A stretch of DNA of 8,360 nucleotides from Chloroflexota bacterium (GTDB lineage Bacteria > Chloroflexota > UBA11872 > VXNJ01). The notes beneath the pieces were generated by a model. The model searched no databases and was not told the DNA's origin. It saw only the letters and a program-made list of their open reading frames with translations. How positions within the stretch are numbered: position 1 is the stretch's first letter; each line of letters opens with the position of its first letter. The DNA lies in the NCBI GenBank assembly GCA_026708165.1, contig JAPOVO010000081.1, positions 1 to 8,360 on the forward strand, in the 5' to 3' direction. This document shows, in pieces, positions 1 to 4,958 of this stretch. The position numbers were made by a program, and so were the translations under genes.

Positions 1-671
1 ACGGCTCCGAAGAGTGCCAGCAGAATGATCAGCGCGACCGGTATGCCGATCCGCTCTCCTTTCTCAAGGTCGTGCGCGCTCAGCTCGTTGTTCTCGTAAG
101 CCACGCTGGCGTCCCCGCCGATAAGCACCAGGAAGTCGTCCGCATCGTTCGCCTCCTCCACCACGTGGATGAGGCCCTCGACGTTTTCAGTGGCCTCCTG
201 GTACGTGCCGGCCAGCGTGTAGTGCATCAAGACGGTTTGCTTGTCCGCGGAGACGAGGAGTGGCAGCAGCTGCGCCATCTGTTCAGCGGAGATCAGAGGC
301 CCGAGGTCTAAGGCCTGGTAGTAGTGGGACAGCGGCTGGTCGTTTATCCCGCCGGATATCGTTCCGGACCCCAGCGCGGTGATCTCCTCGTGAAGCGCCT
401 CTACCTTGGCGCGGAATGCCGCGTCATCTACGGTCAGCGACTCCGACTGCACGATTACGATCTCGGCCAGCTTCTTAGGGCCGCGTAGCTTGTCCTCCAG
501 GATGGCGGCCGCTCGCTCCGACTCGTAGCCGCTGCCCAGCCGGAACTCGGTGGTCGTCGCGCTGGGGAGAAGACTTTGGATTAGCCCCAGCGCAATCACC
601 ACCAGCACGATCCACACGCCAATGGTCACCCAAGGCCTTCGCGCGCTGATACGTGCCAGTGACTCAGTCAA
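1..671 (-). CDS. MMPL/RND-family membrane exporter, N-terminal part (cut by left window edge)
   Basis: Translating the minus strand from TTG at 671 gives 223 codons without a stop up to the window edge. The start TES-LARISARRPW is followed by one hydrophobic segment (about residues 13-35). A soluble extracytoplasmic domain (about 36-204) follows, and a second membrane segment begins at about 205 (ERIGIPVALIILLALFG). One N-terminal helix, a large loop containing GSGYESERAAAILEDK, and the GGDASVAYENNELSAHDLEK stretch just before helix 2 are typical of MMPL/YdfJ-type proteins, proton-driven exporters of lipids or drugs. Full members have about 700-1000 residues, so most of this one is missing. 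TTG was chosen because an in-frame TGA lies five codons upstream and GGAG (682-679) sits 7 bases before it. The first ATG upstream is out of frame. The substrate cannot be told. Confidence 0.85.
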   Translation of the reverse strand, partial: MTESLARISARRPWVTIGVWIVLVVIALGLIQSLLPSATTTEFRLGSGYESERAAAILEDKLRGPKKLAEIVIVQSESLTVDDAAFRAKVEALHEEITALGSGTISGGINDQPLSHYYQALDLGPLISAEQMAQLLPLLVSADKQTVLMHYTLAGTYQEATENVEGLIHVVEEANDADDFLVLIGGDASVAYENNELSAHDLEKGERIGIPVALIILLALFGA

Positions 672-762
672 GCGTTTTCTCCGTCATGCCAAACTGGGTT
701 TTCCGCCATCGCGTATCTTAAACGAAACCCGCAGGCATTCCCGTCGCGCCCCGACAGAATTA

Positions 763-781
763 GTCGGCCAATCCGGCCGAC
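763..781. repeat. Hairpin-forming inverted repeat in the divergent region
   Basis: GTCGGCC (763-769) and GGCCGAC (775-781) pair perfectly over 7 bp around the loop AATCC. No T-run follows on either strand, so it is not a standard intrinsic terminator. Its place between two divergent genes would suit an operator or a structured leader of the MMPL transcript, but this is inference. Confidence 0.4.
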
Positions 782-862
782 ACAATCGCACCAGGACGAG
801 GAAAGTCGCGTATCGCAAGCGCCGAAAGAAAAGGACCCAAAGTATACAAGAGGCAGGTTTCT

Positions 863-878
863 GGTCCCGCGCGGGGCC
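863..878. repeat. 16-base near-palindrome centred on CGCG
   Basis: GGTCCCGC faces GCGGGGCC with a single G-T pair interrupting perfect symmetry. It lies 4 bases before a TTGACA hexamer (883-888). That is a plausible position for a regulator site acting on the amidase promoter, but GC-rich DNA produces such symmetry by chance. Confidence 0.25.
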
Positions 879-966
879 GTCTTTGACACCACCTTGCATG
901 AAGCGTTTTCGGACTCATCCCGCGGTACGCCTATCTCTCGGTGATACGCTCTACCATCCTCGATAT

Positions 967-971
967 AGGAG
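967..971 (+). promoter_or_regulatory. Ribosome binding site deciding the amidase start
   Basis: AGGAG lies 7 bases before ATG 979. The other in-frame starts, at 550 and 898, have no comparable purine-rich site, and the sequence they would add is not amidase-like. This site therefore shortens the long open frame to 177 codons. Confidence 0.75.
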
Positions 972-978
972 TGGAAAG

Positions 979-1512
979 ATGCCCTGGATGCCCGGCGTTA
1001 CCTGTCACAGCACCGAGAACCGCCATGCCGGTCGCGAGTGTGGGGGAGTCAAGGGCAAGCCGATCTTTCTCGTCTGGCACTACACGGTCCGCGATTTCGA
1101 ATGGAGCCTGCACGCGCTCACGTTGGGGGAGGTATCCGCGCACTTCCTCGTCGACGTGGACGGAACCATTCATCAGCTGGTGGACACCGACGACGCGGCC
1201 TGGACTCAGGGGGTGAAGCGCGCCGATGAACGCGATCATCTACTCAACGTATTGGGCGGAGTCTGCAAGCGCCTTGCTTCCAGCGGCTCGGCCAACGAGA
1301 ACCTGTGGGCCATCGGCGTTGAGATCGTCAACTCCGGTTCCGAGCCGTACACGCCTAGCCAGATCGAAGCGTGCATTCGCATCGCCGACTGGTGTCGCCA
1401 AACTCACGGCATCGAACGCCGGCGGCCTTTTCAGGTCGGCCACGAAGAGATCAATATCAAAAAGTCCGATCCCGGCCGCTATTTTCCCTGGGACGTGATT
1501 CTCGAGAGCTAA
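979..1512 (+). CDS. AmpD-like N-acetylmuramoyl-L-alanine amidase (Amidase_2 family)
   Basis: The 177-residue protein is one amidase_2 domain, a zinc enzyme that cuts the bond between MurNAc and L-alanine in peptidoglycan or its fragments. Visible residues are H34 in VWHYT (first zinc ligand), E115 in GVEIVN, H155 in GHEEIN (second ligand), K162, and D164 in KKSDPG (third ligand). The spacing closely matches AmpD, where the corresponding positions are H34, E116, H154, K162 and D164. HFLVDVDGTIHQLVD (55-69) and AAWTQG (73-78) are the usual strand and W-containing loop. There is no signal peptide, cell-wall binding domain or membrane segment. This suggests a cytoplasmic recycling role like AmpD, or release by lysis like phage amidases. 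No phage genes are adjacent and no beta-lactamase regulator is in view, so the cytoplasmic role is only the better guess. It appears to be a single-gene unit. Confidence 0.88.
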   Translation: MPWMPGVTCHSTENRHAGRECGGVKGKPIFLVWHYTVRDFEWSLHALTLGEVSAHFLVDVDGTIHQLVDTDDAAWTQGVKRADERDHLLNVLGGVCKRLASSGSANENLWAIGVEIVNSGSEPYTPSQIEACIRIADWCRQTHGIERRRPFQVGHEEINIKKSDPGRYFPWDVILES

Positions 1513-1608
1513 CGACAACGCCTCTGGCCGGTCCGTCTCGCGAGGTCCTCTCAGCGCTATTGGCAATCCGCCGTTCCCGCGCAGGCTAGTCTCGCCGCCA
1601 CCGTCACC

Positions 1609-1631
1609 CCCGGACTCACTATCATTCCGGG
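1609..1631. repeat. Palindromic repeat unit 1 (CCCGGA/TCCGGG hairpin)
   Basis: CCCGGA (1609-1614) pairs with TCCGGG (1626-1631) across an 11-base loop. The preceding CCGTCACCCC recalls the dispersed 'GTCACCCCGGA' repeats seen between genes in many bacterial genomes. It is the first of four hairpins in the cluster. Confidence 0.5.
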
Positions 1632-1641
1632 CCCCACTGCC

Positions 1642-1688
1642 ATTCCGGCGAAAGAACATCACCCCGTACCCCGATACGGGGCCGGAAT
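1642..1688. repeat. Nested palindromic repeat unit 2
   Basis: An outer 8-bp arm pair, ATTCCGGC (1642-1649) and GCCGGAAT (1681-1688), encloses an inner 7-bp hairpin, CCCCGTA (1662-1668) and TACGGGG (1675-1681), loop CCCCGA. The two hairpins share G1681, so they partly compete. The CATTCCGGCGAAAG beginning matches unit 3, apart from GG for CG, so this looks like a unit-3-type repeat interrupted by a second small palindrome. Confidence 0.55.
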
Positions 1689-1789
1689 CCAGACGGGCTG
1701 GGGGCGATGCTCGTCTGCGTGCGTCCCACGCCGGATCCGCGTCGCCATTTCACCCTGTTACCGTCATTCCGCCTACCTCCCAAACCGTC

Positions 1790-1809
1790 ATTCCCGCGAA
1801 AGCGGGAAT
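1790..1809. repeat. Palindromic repeat unit 3 (ATTCCCGC-GAAA-GCGGGAAT)
   Basis: A perfect 8-bp stem (1790-1797 with 1802-1809) closes on a GAAA tetraloop, which folds very stably in RNA. It is preceded by CCGTC and followed by CCA. This is the well-known dispersed REP-like type, whose spurious translation 'SFPRKRES' litters databases. The preceding CCGTCATTCC (1785-1794) is a direct repeat of 1761-1770, suggesting a truncated neighbouring copy. Confidence 0.7.
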
Positions 1810-1834
1810 CCATCCCCCCATTCCAACTTCGTAG

Positions 1835-1854
1835 GGGCGGTTCGCGAACCGCCC
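1835..1854. repeat. 20-base perfect palindrome (GGGCGGTTCG/CGAACCGCCC)
   Basis: Two 10-base arms meet with no spacer, centred between 1844 and 1845, and are flanked on the left by GTAG. Copies of this type usually read GTAGGGGCGGTTCG with the mirror image to the right, so the right flank (CCCTCC) has lost part of the symmetry. A related half element is at 2079-2090. No loop means a hairpin would need to open its central bases; a DNA-level role such as a protein site or repeat mobility is as likely as an RNA role. Confidence 0.65.
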
Positions 1855-2093
1855 TCCCTCGGCTAGCCGCGCCCGACTACACAGTCAGAGCCTTGAGACC
1901 CATTTCGCCTGCAACAAGCCAGTCGCATAGTGGCACCCACGTACACCCCGTTTCCGCCATCGTCAAATACCCGTTTTTCACTTATCCACAGGGTAATTTC
2001 CACTTTCTCCACCAAACTCACTCGTTTCGCCCCCGCCCGAACGCCGCGACTCAGAGCCATTCGCCGTGAGCGAGGTCCGCAAACCGCCCTACC

Positions 2094-3845
2094 TCAACGC
2101 CCCCACGGAAACGCCAGCGTCGGCCGGTTGGCATACCGGCTCATGGTCAGAGTCACCTCTCCACCGGCCCCGGGGGCAAGGCGGACGGTAAAGCTGCTGT
2201 CGTCAACGTGGGCTGTCACGCCATCGGCGCTGGCAGTCACGATTCGGTGCTCACCGTAGCCTCCGCCCTGCACGACGACCGTGCGGGCCTTGACCTGGTT
2301 GGCGTTCACCAGCGTGACCGAAGTCTCGGTCGCGGTCATCCGGGTCACCAGAGCGGCAACGTCTTCAGGCACGCCTGCCCGGCGTCGCTCGGGATCGAAG
2401 TACCGGAGCCGGGCGTGCAGCGGGTGGCCATCCCTGCCCGTCGGCAGTCCGCCCAGCATCAGTTCGGTCAGAGCCCCCGTCAGCGCCGGCGTTAGTGTGT
2501 TCATGTCGTCCGACATCCGCGTGTCAGGTGAAGCGGTGTCCCGCCGGACTCCTTCCATCCTCGACCGCACCGCTTCCAGGTCGCTCGTCAGGGCGTCGAC
2601 CGGGTAGTCCGGATTGCCGCCGTTGAGGAAGTCGAGCCATCCACTGCCGGTCACGCGTTTGCGGTCGGCTGGGTCCATCGACCAGTAGTAGACCTGCAGC
2701 GCCCCCTTGTCGAAGGGCTCATCCCTGAAGTCATACCAGCCGTCGTCGCCGTGCATTCTCGGAAAGTACTCTCGCCCGTCCATCGCCTTTGCGTTCGAGT
2801 TGACCCCCTCGATCACGCCTCGCCAGACGTCCACATACCGCTGGTCGCCAGTCATCAGCAGACCGTTGCCGAAGCTATAAGGGGTGCGTTCCAGCGCGGT
2901 TGGGCGATGTGCAATCTGTCCACTGGCCGGATCGTAGACCGAAAACCCCCAACCGTAGACGCCTCCGTACCACTTCCCGTCGCACTCACCGCCTATTGAC
3001 CCGTCCAGGCCGATGTTGGTGGGGATGATCCCGCCGTTCGCCTCGGTGCGTTCGACCCACCCGTCGATGTAGTCGACCAGCCAGTCGCGGTACCGCCCCT
3101 CGCCCGTCAGTGCGTACGCATTGAAGGCTAGGGTGGTCGCTCCCATATTGAGCGGATTGTCGCCCACTATGTCGTTGTAGTCCTCGAAGTGCTGGAGCAT
3201 CTCCTCGTAGTTGCGCTCGCCGTGCAAAGGATCGAACCGCCCCTCGATCTCTATCGGATCTCCGGCCCAGTCGACGGCCGTGGCCTTGCGCATCAGCGGG
3301 CCGCGGCTGCCGTTGAACATGCTGCGGATGATCCGGTGCTCCGGGTCGTAGTTGGGCGCGGAGGGATCGTCTCCCATGTAAAAGCCCGCGAAACGTTTTG
3401 TGCGGACTAGCAGTGCGTCGTCGTATGGGTCCGACAGGCCCTGTAGGAAGAAGACCGCGAATCCCTCGCCGTTGTGCATCCAGTCGAACATGACCGGAAA
3501 TTCCTTGTAGTACATGCCGTCGCGGGCGAAAGGCACTTCGGTTGTCTTGGCCTCGGTGTACTGCCGAAGGTGGCCCTCCCAGCCCTTCTTGTAAAGCTCC
3601 AGCACGATGTCCGATGCACCCAGGGCATGGAGCATCGTCCAGTTCAGCAAGTTCTCCGCCGCGTCGTCTGGACCGTCGTCGCCTCCCCACCGCGGCACGC
3701 ACAGCAGATAGCCCCGCTCGTCGAAGTAGTGCTCGAAGAAGGCTTGGCATGCAAGTGCTTGGTCGCGCAGCAGCGCCCGCTGGAGCAATGCCCAATGAGG
3801 CGGCGGCATGGGGCGGTCTATGTCGAGAGTCGTCGAACGGCGCAT
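2094..3845 (-). CDS. Conserved-looking protein of unrecognised family; possible six-hairpin (alpha/alpha) toroid enzyme with beta-rich C-terminus
   Basis: I do not recognise a named family for this 583-residue protein. It has no signal peptide and no membrane segments, so it is probably cytoplasmic. Residues about 15-430 are mainly helical, with repeated helix pairs joined by loops rich in G, D and W, for example ALTGEGRYRDW (245-255) and LMTGDQRYVDVW (330-341). This 'LTG-RY' helical-hairpin pattern is common in (alpha/alpha)6 glycoside hydrolases and polysaccharide lyases. Conserved-looking aromatic and acidic clusters are FDWMHNGEGF (120-129) and GGECDGKWYGGVYGWGF (285-301), candidates for an active site. 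Residues about 500-575 are beta-rich, like the sandwich domain many such enzymes carry. ATG 3845 has GAGGAA (3856-3851) 5 bases upstream. No neighbouring sugar genes support the role. Glycosidase- or lyase-like activity is inference only; the gene itself is certain from length and codon use. Confidence 0.8.
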   Translation of the reverse strand: MRRSTTLDIDRPMPPPHWALLQRALLRDQALACQAFFEHYFDERGYLLCVPRWGGDDGPDDAAENLLNWTMLHALGASDIVLELYKKGWEGHLRQYTEAKTTEVPFARDGMYYKEFPVMFDWMHNGEGFAVFFLQGLSDPYDDALLVRTKRFAGFYMGDDPSAPNYDPEHRIIRSMFNGSRGPLMRKATAVDWAGDPIEIEGRFDPLHGERNYEEMLQHFEDYNDIVGDNPLNMGATTLAFNAYALTGEGRYRDWLVDYIDGWVERTEANGGIIPTNIGLDGSIGGECDGKWYGGVYGWGFSVYDPASGQIAHRPTALERTPYSFGNGLLMTGDQRYVDVWRGVIEGVNSNAKAMDGREYFPRMHGDDGWYDFRDEPFDKGALQVYYWSMDPADRKRVTGSGWLDFLNGGNPDYPVDALTSDLEAVRSRMEGVRRDTASPDTRMSDDMNTLTPALTGALTELMLGGLPTGRDGHPLHARLRYFDPERRRAGVPEDVAALVTRMTATETSVTLVNANQVKARTVVVQGGGYGEHRIVTASADGVTAHVDDSSFTVRLAPGAGGEVTLTMSRYANRPTLAFPWGR

Positions 3846-4246
3846 CGCACTTCCTCACTTGCGCATTTCCGCCGTAAGCGGAGGGCGGGCTATTCAGATC
3901 GGCCTTGAATCCGCGTGTCGTCCAACCCGAGTATCCGGCGGGCGACCGTGGTGGATGCTATGCCCAATCGTCTGCCAACTCAATCGACGTCAAGTTCTGG
4001 GCGCCCAACCCATCGCCGAAGCCACGGACCTGAGGACGTTCCTTCTACCGGGAGCGGCAGACCGTCAGGCATTTGGAGAGAACCAATGCCAATTGCCCGA
4101 AATTCCTGGCCGAACCGGCGCGTCACGCGCTGGAGCAAACCCACGCCTCGGGCGCCACCACGCACCGCTTTTTGGGTATAGAGTTGAAAGGTTATTTGCC
4201 GTAATTCAGCGGACAGGATGGTCGGCCCACGCAGGAGAATTCAGGT
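3846..4246. other. Divergent intergenic region, with a short coding-like stretch
   Basis: These 401 bases lie between the starts of the 583-residue protein and the ABC ATPase and must hold both promoters, though I see no convincing -35/-10 pair for either. Small inverted repeats occur at 3868-3882 (TCCGC/GCGGA) and 3892-3910 (ATTCA/TGAAT), both ahead of the minus-strand gene. In one plus frame, 4034-4204 reads 56 codons to TAA with G or C in about 40 third positions, but it matches no family I know and lacks a good start. Longer open frames here also look like no known protein. Confidence 0.5.
4233..4237 (+). promoter_or_regulatory. Ribosome binding site supporting the TTG start of the ABC ATPase
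   Basis: AGGAG lies 9 bases before TTG 4247. No in-frame ATG lies close by, and ATG 4218 is out of frame. The protein beginning at the TTG has the standard ATPase N-terminus (L-A-G-V-S-K-H-Y), which leaves little room for any other start. Confidence 0.7.
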
Positions 4247-4948
4247 TTGATCGATCTCGCCGGAGTATCGAAGCACTACCAGATCGGACCTGTGGAGGTA
4301 CGGGCGCTGGACAGCGTCGACCTCCACGTGGGAGACGGTGAATTCGTCGTTGTCCTGGGCCCCTCCGGGAGCGGCAAGACGACCCTCCTCAACATGATCG
4401 GCGCGCTCGATACGCCCACTTCTGGGACAGTCTCCGTCGGCGGCCGCGATATCACCGGCGCCTCACGCTCTCAGTTGTTCAAATTCAGGCGTCAAACGGT
4501 CAGCTTCATTTTCCAGAGCTTCAACCTCTTCCCCGGCCTCACCGCGCTCGAAAACGTGGAGTTCGGGATGGACGTCGCGGGCAAGCGCCGCCGCGGCGGC
4601 CCCCAATCCGTGCTCGAAGCCGTCGGGCTTGGTCATCGCATGGAGCACTTCCCCCACGAGCTATCCGGTGGCGAGCAGCAGCGCGTGGCGATAGCCCGTG
4701 CACTGGCCACGGAGAACCCCGTCCTGCTTGCCGACGAGCCTACCGGCGAGCTCGACTTCGAGACGGGCGCGCAGATTCTGACGTTGCTGCAAGATCAGGC
4801 ATCGGCCGACCGGGCAGTGCTGGTTGTGACGCACAACCGGGAAATTTCCCGCATTGCCGACAGGGTCGTCGAGTTGAGCAGCGGGCACATCGTAAGCGAC
4901 GGCCCGCCCGAGGGAGGCAAGATGCCTCTCGCCGAGCTGCGCTGGTAG
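4247..4948 (+). CDS. ABC transporter ATP-binding protein, LolD/MacB type
   Basis: This 233-residue ATPase drives the membrane permease encoded directly downstream. All nucleotide-binding motifs are intact: Walker A GPSGSGKT (38-45), Q-loop Q90 in [10 protein letters not shown], signature LSGGEQQR (139-146), Walker B VLLADEP (159-165) with catalytic E164, and switch H196 in VVTHN. The [20 protein letters not shown] stretch and the [15 protein letters not shown] beginning are hallmarks of the LolD/MacB/FtsE-like group that pairs with FtsX-type permeases. The D-loop region reads GELD where most relatives have GNLD. Length is normal. The stop is 10 bases before the permease start, so the two are surely co-transcribed and probably translationally coupled. 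The exported or extracted substrate cannot be read from the ATPase. Confidence 0.95.
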   Translation: MIDLAGVSKHYQIGPVEVRALDSVDLHVGDGEFVVVLGPSGSGKTTLLNMIGALDTPTSGTVSVGGRDITGASRSQLFKFRRQTVSFIFQSFNLFPGLTALENVEFGMDVAGKRRRGGPQSVLEAVGLGHRMEHFPHELSGGEQQRVAIARALATENPVLLADEPTGELDFETGAQILTLLQDQASADRAVLVVTHNREISRIADRVVELSSGHIVSDGPPEGGKMPLAELRW

Positions 4949-4958
4949 CGAGCACGCG

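Larger units (their letters stand above)
672..978. other. Divergent intergenic region between the MMPL gene and the amidase gene
   Basis: These 307 bases separate two genes read away from each other, so both promoters should be here. The plus frame of the amidase stays open through it back to 550, but no part upstream of 979 resembles an amidase and the only other useful in-frame ATG (898) lacks a ribosome binding site. Visible elements are a 7-bp hairpin (763-781), a 16-base near-palindrome (863-878), a perfect TTGACA (883-888, plus) without a convincing -10 partner, and TATACT on the minus strand (846-841) without a convincing -35. I see no RNA gene. Confidence 0.6.
1513..2093. other. Convergent intergenic region with a cluster of palindromic repeats
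   Basis: This stretch lies between the ends of two convergent genes. Its first 340 bases hold four hairpins (1609-1631, 1642-1688, 1790-1809, 1835-1854) and five copies of CATTCC. The rest (about 1860-2093) holds a lone DnaA-box-like TTATCCACA (1982-1990) and a partial repeat half (GCAAACCGCCCT, 2079-2090) just past the end of the 583-residue gene. Open frames here translate the repeats themselves, for example 'PSFPRKRES' in plus and 'DSRFRGND' in minus, and are not genes. No hairpin is followed by a T-run; the repeats could still stop transcription from both sides. Confidence 0.7.

Noticed and set aside
72..311. Open frame of 79 codons on the plus strand
   Set aside because: It is antisense to the MMPL gene, whose minus-strand translation shows clear family features.
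883..911. TTGACA as the -35 box of a sigma-70 promoter for the amidase
   Set aside because: At 16-18 bases downstream the sequence is GTTTTC/TTTTCG-like with no TATAAT resemblance, so only the hexamer is supported.
550..978. A 143-codon N-terminal extension of the amidase frame
   Set aside because: It overlaps the start of the MMPL gene on the other strand, has no amidase-like sequence, and a good ribosome site precedes ATG 979.
1622..1813. Open frame of 63 codons on the minus strand beginning MDSRFRGND
   Set aside because: This is the familiar spurious product of the opposite strand of the same repeats.
1982..1990. TTATCCACA, a perfect DnaA-box consensus, as part of a replication origin
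   Set aside because: It is a single copy with no further boxes, no AT-rich unwinding element and no dnaA, dnaN or gidA gene nearby; chance occurrence in a window this long is not rare.
1707..2069. Open frame of 120 codons on the plus strand
   Set aside because: It translates the palindromic repeats (containing PSFPRKRES), lacks a ribosome site and has low-complexity composition, so it is a spurious frame.
2986..3858. Open frame of 290 codons on the minus strand overlapping the 583-residue gene
   Set aside because: It is an arginine- and proline-rich shadow in another frame of the high-GC gene.
3915..4341. Open frames of 88 and 177 codons overlapping the start of the ATPase
   Set aside because: They match no family I know, one runs into the ATPase gene in another frame, and neither has a ribosome site.
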